A DNA stretch of 64,000 nucleotides. It comes from Luscinia megarhynchos (Eukaryota > Chordata > Aves > Passeriformes > Turdidae). The DNA lies in the NCBI GenBank assembly GCA_034336665.1, contig JAPFBE010000003.1:38228360-38292359 (forward strand). Direction: 5' to 3'. Under the pieces are notes generated by a model. It saw only the letters and a list, made by a program, of their open reading frames with translations. It was not told the origin of the DNA and did no database searches. Of this stretch, positions 27,101 through 36,829 are shown piece by piece. The position numbers and the translations under genes were made by a program. Numbering within the stretch: position 1 is the first letter of the stretch; each line of letters starts with the position of its first letter.

Positions 27101-30100
27101 GGAAAATGTCCTTAACTTTGTTTGTTGATGGTATGTTACTGCACAGTTGCAATCCTATAGAGATCAAATTTAACAATTAAATTGTTAATATAAGTACTAG
27201 GCTCCAACAATTGTGTGTGCTGGATTAGTAGGTCCCAGATACTGTGTCAATCAGGGTACTGCAATCAGGATTTTTCAGTTAATGGACACGTCAGATAAAA
27301 TCCTTTTTTGAATGTAGAAAGTGAATTAGACCTACCTAAGTGCATTATGAACCTGTCTTTTTGGACTTCAATCCAAAAAAATTTGGAAAAAATTACCATG
27401 TGTTTGCTTTAGATGAAGTATATACAATTTGATTTCAAATAGTAAAGTAATCTAAATAATGATTCCTGAATTGGGTGTTGAGAAACCTCTTTTCAAGTGT
27501 CAGTACTCACAGTACTTTTCAACTAGGTAACATAGTCTTCTGAGATTTGTCTTAAAGTGGATTTTGAGATGTCTTCCAACTCAGATTTGTCCTGAAATAT
27601 ATTTATTCCTATTTGCTCTTGCCACAAATTAGGTTGATGCATCTTCTCCCTGTAGTCTGAAAGCTTTAAATCCTTCCTTCATTCTTCAGTTTTTAACAGG
27701 CAAAGTCTTCAACATGTTGGTATACAAATTATTTCAGAAATGCTCTTTGATGCATTTTTATCCTAAGACAATAATTGTGCCTCTCTATTACCTTTTGTTT
27801 GGGTTTTTTGTGAATGTTGAGTTTCTCTAGTTTATGCTATAATGAAAACAAAGTTTGACACATTGCTGTAGTGTTCCTTCTGATATGATAGATTTGATTT
27901 GAGTCAAACTTCCTCTTACCTAGCAAATAAACAAAATTAAGAGCAGGAGGTCTCTATACAAAGTGTCTTGTGAAAGGTGTGGTGACCTCATTTATAAAAC
28001 TAGGAAGTGAAAAATCTCTCTTAAATAGCTGGAATAGGTAAAAAACCTCAGATTTTGTCTTATTGTGTTGATTGTATGAATTATCCAATCTTAAATATCA
28101 ACCTACACCAAAAGCCAGCAGTGAATGACACAAATGCTGACTGTTTCTATTTGGAAGAAAGAATTTTTAGCTACTTGGTTCCACAAAGTACCTGACTCTG
28201 TGGCATCTGGTAGAATATCCATCTGTCTTTTCAGGTGCACTACAATGTTGGCAAAAACCTGGCTGACAAAGGAAATCAAAGTGCTGCAATCAAATACTAC
28301 AGAGAAGCTGTAAGGTATTAGAAATTTTACTGCTTTAATGATCTGTCCTAAAATTGCTTTCATGTTTAACATGAAGAAAATGCTTAGGTATTCATTTTCA
28401 TGTTCTGAAGCATTGCAGAGCTAGCAATTTGCATATATTAATACATGTCCATACATAATAATAATCTCTTAAATTTTAAATTTTAGGTTGAATCCAAAAT
28501 ATGTGCATGCCATGAACAACCTTGGAAATATTCTGAAAGAAAGAAATGAGCTCCATGAAGCAGAGGAGTTGCTGTCCTTAGCTGTACAAATACAGTATGT
28601 TTAGACCAATGCTAAGCAATGTTTTGCACCGAGCCAAAATGACACAATAGGATCTTGTGTTTCAAAGGCTTAATTGTCCTCCTCTCTCGGTGTTTTTTCC
28701 CCCAATTTGCTCAGACCTGATTTTGCTGCTGCATGGATGAATCTAGGAATAGTGCAGAACAGTTTAAGAAGGTTTGAAGAGGCAGAGCAAAGCTACTGGA
28801 CAGCAATTAAACACAGAAAAAAATATCCAGATTGTTACTACAATTTAGGGCGGTTGGTAAGTGCTTTTGAATAAATGATAGCTTTGACTGGAATCTGTGT
28901 GTCTTTGTGTGTATAGATAGATAGATTTATATAATTCTGCTGTACTGTTAAAAGCTGATAGTTATCCCAGTTTGCTTATATTGTATTTTAGCATGATTTC
29001 ATACTTTTGCTATTGCTTTCCTGGTATACTTCCTTCCATACAACCTTTGGTAATCCTACTTTATCAAATAAAGATGTATAAACAAAAATACAGATTGTTA
29101 AAGGTATTATTAATCATTTCCCAATATTAGACTGTTTTGCATCCATTAGTATATTGTTAGCTAGTAGAACTATGCCAAAAAATTCAAATTAGATTTTTCT
29201 GGAAATAAGTACATTAAATATTTACTAAATCTCATGTGTAGATTGCTAAATTGTATGCTGTTTCTTCTCCTTATTCACTTCTCAGTGAATAATAGGAAAG
29301 TAAAGCAAGTAATAGCAAAATTACTGGATTTTTCTTTTGTTCTAGTATGCAGATTTGAATCGCCATATAGATGCATTGAATGCATGGAGGAATGCCACAG
29401 TCCTGAAACCAGAGCACAGTTTGGCTTGGAACAATATGATAATATTGCTTGATAACACAGGTGAAGGTCTATTTGAATGTTTCAATGAATAATTCAGTGT
29501 CTAGGAAAACTTAAAGTTTTATCTTTTTTTATCTAGAAGGTTTTCTACCTCTTCTTTGGCTACCCAGACACTCTCTAATAAGAATGCCTTCTGACTCAGT
29601 GATTTTAAAGCATCACTTGAAATCCAGCCCATCAGCTGAATTTCTGATACTTAGTTAAAACGCCATCGTTGGTGCAAGCATGTTTGTATTATAGATTAAA
29701 TTCCAGAACATTTTAATCTCTGCTTTGTTGTTCTTCTGAAGGTGTTATCTGTTGAAACAAAATTAAGATATTCCGTTGCCTTAGTCTGCAGGATTTTACA
29801 TTTGTGTGTGTGTGTGATTCCTTGCTTTCTCAAAAAAATTATGCAGCTAGCTATTTGTAAAATGCATGTGCTTGCAGCATGAAAAGTACCTAATAAGGCC
29901 TAATAAACATGCTTTCTCTTTTTCCCTTACCTGGGCTCCCAGGCAATCTAGCTCAAGCAGAAGCAGTTGGAAGAGAAGCCCTGGAATTAATACCTAATGA
30001 TCATTCCCTTATGTTTTCCTTGGCTAATGTACTGGGGAAATCACAAAAATATAAGGTAGGTAACTAGAGCTTTTTGACTCTTTGGGTTGTTTAGTTGGGC

Positions 30101-33100
30101 TTTTTCCTTTAATTAAACCTTATCTACATTTTTTGTAGAAACCATTAGAGGAAATCATTCTGGACTATGACTTAGATAAGGTTCTAGTGCCTTTTCTATC
30201 ACAGTACTGCTGTCTTGAGCTTATCCCTCCTTATTTTAGATGCCTGGGTTACAGATGTTGCTGCCATACACTATGTCAGTGGCCAGAGGAGAGAAATAGG
30301 CTCTTAAGCACACTAGAGGGCAGTTAGGGTCTTGTGTTGTTTCACTGCGAGGGAGAGAGCCTGCATTGAATTAGAATCCTTGTTTCAGGAACTCAGATGG
30401 GACAGGCTAGTCCTTGTGCTTTTGCTATGTGTTCTGTGGATATATACATATATAGATAAGAATTCCAGGCTTTTTGTCTCAGATACAATCTAAAATATAG
30501 TAATATGAGCTTGTTAATCATGGGTCATCTCAGAATACTACAAGAGAAAGTACATACATTGTTCAATGTACTGAACTTTCTCTTGGATGCACAGCCTGTG
30601 AGTGGTACCCAGCATTAGCTACCTTTATTTGCAAGTACTAAATGTAATTAAACTGATGAGAATTACTTGTTTACCAAAGGGAATTGTATAAGCAGACAGA
30701 GAATAAATTATACACATTTAATGTAGTCAGTTGTTTAAACTGACTCTATAATCAGTGATTTATGTATGTGATAGGGACAAATTAATAATCAAATTCTTGG
30801 TGTTCCTTAGAAAAACAGCATTTACTGAACCTTTTTTAGGTTATTTTAGGCTTTTAAGGGGTTTGATGTCTTTTTGATAGTGATAATGTTAACAGTACTG
30901 CAGGGACATCCTCACTTATATACAAAGTAAGAAGATTCTATGACAGGAAACTTGACAAGAGGTAATGACATAAGTCGCACCAGGAAAGGTTTAGATTAGA
31001 TATTAGGATATTTTTTGCACAAAAGGGGCTGGAAAACATTGGACCAGATTGCCCAGGGAAATGGTGCAGTCACCATCCCTGGAAATGTTCAAAAAATATA
31101 TGGATATGGCACTTGAGGACATGGTTTCATGGTGAACATGCTGGGGGTGTGGGGTTAACAGCTGGACCTCATGATCTTAAAGGTCTTTTCCAACTTTATA
31201 GTAAGTCCATGATTCTCAAAATACATGCAATTGTCCAGTAGTTACTCTTTTCCTAGACTGACTGGGATTTTTCCTGGACACCCTAATTCTATTCTCTCTC
31301 CACCTGAGACTGTTATAAAATATATATTTTAGGTTACTTTAACAAAATTCCAGAAGGATACAAATTAACATCCAGAACGCATAAAATATGGGATTATGGA
31401 GGAGGTAATTGCTAGAATTATTTTGGTGAGTCAGGCCTGTGGAAGAATAGAGGATTTTATAGTTATTCATCAGGAAGAATATGTAGCATGACAGAATAAA
31501 GAGCATTCATAATGAAATAAAGTTGAAAAAATAAGTTGAAAACAAGCTAGAAAACTTTTCCAGGTACAGCAAGATAAGTCTCTCTTAGTGGATTTTAAAA
31601 ATAAAAAAGAAGATAGTGATTTTGATTGCCAGCCCTGAAAGGTGGTTATGCTGCATGAGAACGTGTTGGAGACAAAAGCAGATGTAAGAGTAGGGGAAAG
31701 TGCAGCTTTGAAGTCCACATTGTGAAAAAAGCAAAAGGAAACAGTAGAGCCCAGGGAAAAAATCAGAGCACCAGTGAGTGTTTTGATAGTTCAATATGGA
31801 GTAGTATGTTTGTGCAGAGCTTAACTAGTCACTTAAAACTGATGGGTTATAACAGGGAGAGCAAATTAAGGGAACTGGAAAGTGGGCTCACTTACAAAGG
31901 TAAGTGATATCATCAGCTGTATTTGGCATTGCCTGGAAAGAGGAGATGTAGATTTGTTTGTAATGGGGGAATGCTTACTGACAATAAAAAAAAAAAAATT
32001 AAAAATTCAGATTTCTTGTCTACCCCCTCACCATGTAAAAACGGGGAAGTGGATGGCTCTTCAAGGATTTTTGTTGAATGGAATTGGAGGGGAGGAACGG
32101 GGGATGGAGACTGTCAAGGTGATGGAGGTAATTTCCAGAGTGCTGCCTGGCTGTGTCTGATGTGTTGTATAACCTCAGGCATTTAATTTATTAGGTTACT
32201 TGTTATGTGTCCATATAAAAGTTGCTGCTATGTTGGCTCTGTTGCTGCAAAGGAAGATTTGTTCTGAGTTTTTTTATTATCTTCTATTTTAAAAGGCATT
32301 TAGTCAAAAAGGTTTTATTATGTTGTGAGATATTTCCTTCCAATAAGCAGACATTTTCCTTTAGTTTCAAATGCACTTTGATTTTCAGTAGGTTTCCTAC
32401 ATCACAAAAAAAAATTTTAAATAGCTCTTTATTTTTTCGTTTGTATCTAGTGATGAATGATTTATTGTTCCAGAGAGAAAAGGGCATAGAGGTTGAGCTG
32501 TTTCTGTGGTTTTGTTAGGGTTTTTAAATTAACATCTGTTATACCAAGTTAGATTCTCCTTTAAATGCTTGTTCTTATCTCAACTGATGAAGAACCAAGC
32601 TGTCTTTAGTTCTTTGAAAAAGATGTGTGCTATATTTTTGTTATATGCACATCTATGTTTTTTCTTTAAAAAGTGCAATAAATTGAAACCATTCAGCATT
32701 TTTTTGTATTTGAAATAAAGCCAGACCACAATTTTGTGGCCCTGGCAGCAGATGGAATGCAGTGTGCTTACCCCAAGCCTTTGCTATATGCAAGCTGCAA
32801 CTTTCTTGGCAACACTTGAAGATATGGCAAGATGCAGCAATCTGAAATACCACTGATGCTCTGGAATGTATATTTACTCCATATATCCACAGTAATATGA
32901 ATATGATGCACCTTAAATAGCCTTTAATCAACCACTATGCTTCTACTAGCTGCTGAGCAAAGCAGTGGTGATAAAAATATTCTCAGCATGGAGTTGAAGA
33001 TGTATGGGAATGGCATCCAGCTCTTGAATATCTATTTCATTAAATTATCTGCAAGTGCATTGCACATGTTGTCCCACTGTGCTTCAGCAGTGAAAGGATG

Positions 33101-36100
33101 CAAGTCTGTACATTAGGTGCTCCTCCTCTGTGTAGGTGGCAACTTTTAGGCATAAGGCTGATTTAAATGGTCAGCATATATTTCATTTTGATTGCTGTTA
33201 ACCTACCCAGTGAGAAAAGAAAAAAATTAACTAGACCAAAGTACTAAAATTCGGAGTGGGAAAAACCACAACTTTGTGGGACTTGAAATTACTACATGCT
33301 TTCAAGTGCCAATCCACTGTTGATTTTTAGGATTGGAGAGCTGTATGAAAAGAGGAGGTTATCTTGCACCACTTGCCAAATGTTTGAGTCTCAGTATGTT
33401 TCTCAGGTGACTGAGAAACATGGAAATCATGGAATAATTTTGCCTGGAAATGACATCTAGAGGTCATCTAGTCCAACCCCTAAGCCAAACCAGGGCCAGT
33501 TCCAGTTGAATCCTGAATATCTCTGCGGATAGAGGTTCTATAACCTCTCTGGACAGCATGTTTTAATGCTTGACCAACTTTATGATAAAAAAAAAATTGA
33601 TGTTTCCTTTAATTGGAATTTCCTGTATGCCAGCTTGCATCCATTATATCTCATCCCATCTCACAGGCATGTGAGAAGAGTCTGTTTCCATCTTCCCTGT
33701 ATTATCTCATCAGGTAGTTGTAGGCAGCACCTTCATCTTCTCTCCTGAAGACTGAAAAGATCCAGTTCTCTCTCAGTTGTTCCTGGTACCATCTTGGTGG
33801 CTCTCTGCAAGACTCACTGGAGAGTGTCTGTGTCTTTCTTGTAATGGAGACCCCCAGCCTGAGCACATACTCCAGGTGTGGTCTAAAAACTGCTTATCAA
33901 AATCACATGGCCACCAAAGGTCTGTTCCAGCCTCAACCATTCTGTGATTCCTGCTAGTCTGTTTCTCTGCCCTGCCCAGGTCCCTCAAAATAGCTGTTCT
34001 CCCTTCCAGTGTATTTCTCACTCCCTCCTCTTAGGTGTTATCTGTAAAGTTTTGAAACTGCATTCAGTGCCATCATCCAAAATAAGAATGAAATCACTAG
34101 AACAGTATGGGTTTCAAAAAGACCAATGCATCCAGGAACTTTAATAGTCTGAGTATGAGAATGCTGGAGCAACTGCTCGTGCCATAGGAAAGCAATGTAC
34201 TTGTACTATGGAGTCATATACTCTAAATTTGCAAACTCTGGCTCCCTTGTGACTCCTATCAGGAGAAATATTCCTTCTCCTGAAACAAAATCAGAATCAC
34301 AGAATGGTTGGGGTTGGAAGGGACCTCTGGAGATTCTCATCCAATCCTCCGCTAGAGCAAGTTCACCTAGAGCAGGTTGCACAGAATCGTGTCTAAACAG
34401 GTTCTGAATATCCCCAGTGAGGGAGACTCCACAACCTTTCTGGTCAATCTATTCCAGTGCTCTGCCACCTGCACAGTAAAGAAGTTCTTCCCTATGTTCA
34501 GGTGGAACTTCCTGTGCATCAGTTTCTGCTCATTGCCTCTTGTGTTGTTGCATGGCATGAATGACAAGAGCCTGGATCCATCCTTTTGGCACCCTCCCTT
34601 CAATACTTACAGACATTGATGAAGTCCCCTCTCAGTCATCTCTTCTTGAGGCTGAGCAGGCCCAGCTCCTTCTTCCTGTCTTCATAAAAGATGCCTCAGA
34701 TCCCTCATCACCTTCACAGCCCTCCACTGGACTAGATCTGAGAACCCCAAGGTTTGTAATTTCCTTGACTGGTGGAGATGAAGACACTTTCCACATGAGT
34801 CTCTCCTGGCTGGGGAATGGCAGCCTCAGCTGTGCTCAGCAATGCTTTTAGCTTGGGTTCGAATTTGGACATATGGAGAGGCTCTTAAGTCACTCAGAGC
34901 TGAGTGACTCGATCTTGACATAAGAAATTTCTTTTCCCCTGAAGGGACCCTTACAGAGAGTTATTTCATGCTTGACATGTGAAGATGGTGAAACCAAAAA
35001 TCTGGCTGACAGGTTTTCTTTTTCAGTAGAGCCTGTGTTTTATTTTAAACAGTGAAAGCTTAGCACAAAAGAAAGGACTTTTCTCCATGTTACTGTTCTC
35101 ACATACCTCAGACAGCAACTATGTGCATTCAGATGGAAGCCTACCACATTGAGGTGGTTTTATCTTCAGGTCATTTGCATTGAAACTGAAAGAACAACTT
35201 TCCCTAAAGCACAGCACAGCATAGAAATCTATGTAAAATTTCCTCTTAAGTATTTAAACTTGATGTCAATAAGTAAATATGCTCCATTTGGATTGGGGAG
35301 GGGTGTGACTTAAACTTCTGCAGGAAATATGCTGTGGGAAAAAAGTGCCAATATTAGCAGCTGGTTTAGAAAAATAGAATTGTTTTAATTAGAGAATAAA
35401 TTTAGCAGTAAATTATTCTCTGAATATTAGGTGAGGGAACTGAGATCTTCTAAGAAGTACTCAGGTATCAAGAATCTTCAGAGGACACATTGCAAGCAGT
35501 AAGACAGAGAAGATAACCAGTTAGGAAAATGTGAAGGATGTTGCATGGCATTATATGATTTGGCATGATTTTTTAAGTGAAAGGTACTCAGCTATTCAGC
35601 ACTAAAGGTACTTCATGGGGAAACCACACTGAAACATCTGTTTGAAAGGGATTTACTGGAATGCCTGTTTTTTTAATGTTAAAACTATTATAAAAGGAAA
35701 AACGTTTATAAGCAGTTTGCTTAGATACCAAATTAAATTTCCTTAATTTGATTGCATAAGTAGGGAAAACTTCAGCAGGTAATGTTTGAAAATACTATAA
35801 CTGTTAAAAAAAGGTACTATAGGTAAAGAGAAAACTTCACTAGTGCTTAATAAATTCCTGCTAAAATAACAGCAGCCTATGAAAACATGACACTTATTTG
35901 TAGCATTACTGTTTTCAGGGGGCTGTAGGCACCTGAGCTACAGGCAGGCTCAGTATATTATATGGTGGTGTCATATAGATATGGCATTGTTTTAGAGGGT
36001 TTGTAATTACAGTGGTGGGTAAATTTGGCATTGTTTTATATATATGAGAATGGACTTTCCTGATGACTTGTTATTTTAAATTATTCAGGAATCTGAAGCT

Positions 36101-36829
36101 TTGTTCCTCAAGGCAATTAAAGCCAATCCAAATGCTGCCAGTTATCACGGTAATTTAGGTAAGAGCCTTTCTAACTCTTATCAGTTGTACTGCTTATTTG
36201 CTTCATATTCATTGTGTTTAAAAAGGAAAAAGCAATCTTTTGAGCATTTTTCCTGCTGGGAAGATTTCTATTTTACTTTCTAGAAGAACTGCCAGCCAGA
36301 AGAACAGGGCACTAAAGCCAGAGAAGCTGTCACACGATATGACAGATCAAGAGGGCTGCACAATCCAGCCCAGAGGTAGCTGCACTTTAGTGTCTGCAAA
36401 TTGGTTCATTTATGCTACACTTGTAACCCACAATGAGCTCACCAGATAAGAGCTGCCATTTATGGCTCCACTGTAATTCATTCCTTCATCATTCCCATGC
36501 CAGTTATGCTCCCAGGCTTTGCTCCTGCACTTGGCAACAGAACGAGCAGCTACTGTGCCACCAGCCAGTGACAGACCCTCGCTGGAAACAAACACTTCAA
36601 TGTTGTTCTCCAAGTGATTGGCAAGATTGTAGGTTATTCAACAATATTGCTAATGAAATTCCCCATTGATGTTCCAGCTGTGCTTTACCATCGCTGGGGA
36701 AACCTTGACTTAGCGAAGAAGCACTATGAAGTCTCTCTGAAGCTTGATCCCATGGCACCAGGAACCAAGGAAAACTACAACCTCTTAAGAAGAAAACTGG
36801 AGCAGTTGCAAAAGAAAGGCGGTGCCTGA
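47..36829 (+). CDS. TMTC4: TMTC4, 3' fourteen coding exons (5' end outside window)
   Basis: Joined coding segments: 47-134, 10609-10706, 12790-12882, 16169-16330, 17097-17299, 20589-20760, 20847-20978, 28235-28314, 28487-28594, 28715-28856, 29346-29460, 29943-30055, 36089-36158, 36678-36829. They total 1728 nt, 575 codons plus TGA, with consistent phase at every junction and GT-AG at every intron. The product is a multi-pass ER membrane protein: hydrophobic helices at about residues 10-140 and 185-300, a DUF1736 segment with [19 protein letters not shown] at about 126-144, and seven TPRs from residue 317 to the end, preceded by a half TPR. Known for the family: TMTC1-4 are ER O-mannosyltransferases acting on cadherins, and TMTC4 is also linked to ER calcium handling and hearing. 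Human TMTC4 is about 740 residues, so roughly 165 N-terminal residues lie upstream. TMTC4 rather than TMTC1-3 rests on recalled family sequence over most of the length. No frameshift or internal stop is seen. Confidence 0.96.
2265..2385 (+). repeat. CR1 LINE 3' fragment, diverged
   Basis: The stretch has the usual CR1 3' wording: a GAAGGTTTTCAAGATGCATT start, GGATTGGACCCAGTGATCTC, then CTTCCAAACTGAGCTGTTCC near the end. Sequence at about 2085-2155 may be a separate antisense CR1 piece. Confidence 0.6.
3152..3179. repeat. T-run and (GTTT)n microsatellite
   Basis: Eight Ts are followed by nearly five GTTT units. Similar GTTT runs occur at 10517-10540 and about 38088-38114. Confidence 0.9.
6431..6870 (-). 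repeat. CR1 LINE fragment, antisense
   Basis: On the plus strand it reads as reverse-complement CR1 reverse-transcriptase region: GAAGATGTTGAATAGGACTG, GGACCCAGTATTGATCCCTG, CATTCAGATAG and CCACCTCACTGTC. Open frames within it on either strand are by-products of the repeat. Confidence 0.85.
7077..7205 (+). repeat. CR1 LINE 3' end, sense
   Basis: GGGGCTCTGAGCAACCTGGC, then TGTCCCTGCCCATGGCAGGG, then AAGGTCCCTTCCAAATCAAG and an ATATGATTCTATGGA tail. These are the standard avian CR1 3' UTR and terminal octamer. Confidence 0.92.
8600..8692. repeat. A-rich low-complexity tract
   Basis: Nearly 95 bp of A with scattered C, in AAC- and AAAC-like runs. It lies in a TMTC4 intron. An open frame across it is compositional only. 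It may be an old retroposon tail, but no body is recognisable beside it. Confidence 0.85.
10609..10706 (+). CDS. TMTC4: TMTC4 coding exon b
   Basis: Acceptor TTTTGACAG and donor GTAAGA; 98 nt, completing the split codon and ending in phase 0. It encodes a membrane helix ([20 protein letters not shown]), with the conserved [10 protein letters not shown] block found in all TMTC paralogues. It lies 10.5 kb from the previous exon. Confidence 0.95.
12790..12882 (+). CDS. TMTC4: TMTC4 coding exon c
   Basis: Acceptor TTCCTTAG, donor GTGAGT, 93 nt, phase 0 at both ends. It encodes 31 residues beginning [17 protein letters not shown] and ending KDKSLE, directly continuing the KEQGIT(I/V)LG block. Confidence 0.95.
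13011..13030. repeat. (CCAA)n microsatellite
   Basis: About five CCAA units after an A-run, 130 bp downstream of exon c. Confidence 0.85.
13965..14345 (+). repeat. CR1 LINE, sense, internally deleted
   Basis: It starts with CR1 polymerase sequence (AAGATCATGGAACAGATCCT, then CAGCACGGCTTCACCAAGGG), jumps at about 14110-14140, and continues to the 3' UTR ending CCATTCTATGACTCTA. It lies in the intron between exons c and d. Confidence 0.88.
15568..15595. repeat. Perfect inverted repeat, 11-bp arms
   Basis: ATCTACATTAA, a six-base spacer CCCGAA, and TTAATGTAGAT. It lies in the TMTC4 intron between exons c and d, about 570 bp before exon d. Confidence 0.9.
16169..16330 (+). CDS. TMTC4: TMTC4 coding exon d (DUF1736 segment)
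   Basis: Acceptor TTTCTTTCAG, donor GTAAGT, 162 nt, phase 0 at both ends. It carries a short helix followed by [19 protein letters not shown], the core DUF1736 motif that distinguishes TMTC proteins. Confidence 0.96.
17097..17299 (+). CDS. TMTC4: TMTC4 coding exon e
   Basis: Acceptor GACTGACAG, donor GTAAGA, 203 nt, ending after two codon bases. It encodes the [20 protein letters not shown] segment and a second hydrophobic stretch ([20 protein letters not shown]), so probably two membrane helices with a short loop between. Confidence 0.96.
17904..19585 (-). repeat. CR1 LINE, antisense, about 1.7 kb, dead
   Basis: The left edge is the reverse complement of the CR1 3' end (ATCACAGAATGGTTTGTGTT, GGAAGAGACCTTAAAGGTCA), running leftward-to-rightward through 3' UTR into reverse-transcriptase sequence up to about 19585. 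It is the longest CR1 copy here and occupies half of the intron between exons e and f. No long minus-strand open frame remains, so it is inactive and 5'-truncated. Confidence 0.9.
20589..20760 (+). CDS. TMTC4: TMTC4 coding exon f
   Basis: Acceptor TTGTTTGCAG, donor GTACCA (a weaker donor), 172 nt. It encodes [20 protein letters not shown] followed by [15 protein letters not shown], the conserved block before the last membrane helix. It ends with a basic run (KKK). Only 86 bp separate it from the next exon. Confidence 0.95.
20847..20978 (+). CDS. TMTC4: TMTC4 coding exon g
   Basis: Acceptor CTCTCTTATTTAAG, donor GTAAGT, 132 nt, phase 0. It encodes the last hydrophobic helix ([17 protein letters not shown]) and then [20 protein letters not shown], the second helix of an incomplete TPR that starts the luminal TPR array. 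Retaining the preceding 86-bp intron would introduce an in-frame TAA at its fifth codon. Confidence 0.94.
23298..23352. repeat. (TA)n / (TGTA)n / (GGGT)n compound simple repeat
   Basis: A TATATATATA run, TGTATGTATGTA, then GGTTGGGTGGGTGGGG; a compound low-complexity tract in the intron between exons g and h. Confidence 0.8.
27170..27188. repeat. 19-bp near-perfect palindrome
   Basis: TTAACAATT, one central A, AATTGTTAA. AT-rich, in the intron between exons g and h. Confidence 0.85.
28235..28314 (+). CDS. TMTC4: TMTC4 coding exon h (TPR)
   Basis: Acceptor GTCTTTTCAG, donor GTATTA, 80 nt, phase 0 in and phase 2 out. It begins exactly at a TPR boundary ([14 protein letters not shown]) and encodes most of one repeat. 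Confidence 0.95.
28487..28594 (+). CDS. TMTC4: TMTC4 coding exon i (TPR)
   Basis: Acceptor AAATTTTAG, donor GTATGT, 108 nt. It encodes [20 protein letters not shown] and the rest of the second full TPR. The 172-bp intron before it and the 120-bp intron after it are compact. Confidence 0.95.
28715..28856 (+). CDS. TMTC4: TMTC4 coding exon j (TPR)
   Basis: Acceptor TTTGCTCAG, donor GTAAGT, 142 nt. It encodes [20 protein letters not shown], the third TPR, and the start of the fourth ([11 protein letters not shown]). A Trp follows SY where I recall Arg in mammalian TMTC4; this position was not checked by alignment. Confidence 0.95.
29346..29460 (+). CDS. TMTC4: TMTC4 coding exon k (TPR)
   Basis: Acceptor TTTGTTCTAG, donor GTGAAG, 115 nt, phase 0 in and phase 1 out. 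It encodes [20 protein letters not shown] and then the first helix of the fifth full TPR ([15 protein letters not shown]). Confidence 0.95.
29802..29816. repeat. (TG)n microsatellite
   Basis: Short TG dinucleotide run inside the intron between exons k and l. Confidence 0.75.
29943..30055 (+). CDS. TMTC4: TMTC4 coding exon l (TPR)
   Basis: Acceptor GGGCTCCCAG, donor GTAGGT, 113 nt. It encodes [20 protein letters not shown] and [17 protein letters not shown], covering the end of the fifth and the first helix of the sixth full TPR. Confidence 0.95.
30940..31215 (+). repeat. CR1 LINE 3' fragment, sense
   Basis: Contains AGATTAGATATTAGGATATT, GATTGCCCAGGGAAATGGTG, CCATCCCTGGAAATGTTCAA and AAAGGTCTTTTCCAACTTTA, followed by CCATGATTCTC. 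This is the usual CR1 3' order. Confidence 0.88.
33425..34125 (-). repeat. CR1 LINE, antisense, with nested sense CR1 end
   Basis: Reverse-complement CR1 begins at TCATCTAGTCCAACCCC, continues through GAGCACATACTCCAGGTGTG, and resumes with CTGCCCAGGTCCCTC to about CATCATCCAAAATAAGAATG. Between about 33890 and 33950 a plus-oriented 3' end (GGTCTGTTCCAGCCTCAACC, ATTCTGTGATTC) interrupts it, which indicates a later nested insertion. Confidence 0.8.
34291..34738 (-). repeat. CR1 LINE fragment, antisense
   Basis: Starts TCAGAATCACAGAATGGTTG, then GGAAGGGACCTCTGGAGATT, and continues through GAAGTCCCCTCTCAGTCATC and GGCTGAGCAGGCCCAGCTCC. It is less diverged than its left-hand neighbour, so probably a younger insertion. 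Confidence 0.92.
36089..36158 (+). CDS. TMTC4: TMTC4 coding exon m (TPR)
   Basis: Acceptor AAATTATTCAG, donor GTAAGA, 70 nt, the shortest exon here. It encodes [20 protein letters not shown] followed by GNL. A 6-kb intron separates it from the previous exon, and a 519-bp intron follows. Confidence 0.95.
36678..36829 (+). CDS. TMTC4: TMTC4 terminal coding exon n with stop
   Basis: Acceptor ATGTTCCAG; 152 coding nt ending in TGA at 36827-36829. It encodes the last TPR ([20 protein letters not shown]) and a short basic tail, [15 protein letters not shown]. The exon continues into the 3' UTR. Confidence 0.95.

Larger units (their letters stand above)
20979..28234 (+). other. TMTC4: TMTC4 intron between exons g and h
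   Basis: A 7.3-kb intron that separates the membrane-region exons from the TPR exons. I recognise no CR1 copy in it, which makes it the largest repeat-poor intron here. A moderately GC-richer patch lies at about 25500-25920 and a TATA/TGTA simple repeat at about 23298-23352. No coding signal is seen. Confidence 0.7.
30056..36088 (+). other. TMTC4: TMTC4 intron between exons l and m, CR1-rich
   Basis: A 6-kb intron with CR1 fragments at about 30940-31215 (plus), 33425-34125 (minus, with a nested plus fragment) and 34291-34738 (minus). The remaining DNA is AT-rich with no gene signal. Confidence 0.75.

Noticed and set aside
34855..34866. GGGTTCGAATTT resembling a tRNA T-loop
   Set aside because: The flanking bases do not form a T-stem and no anticodon or acceptor arms are found upstream.
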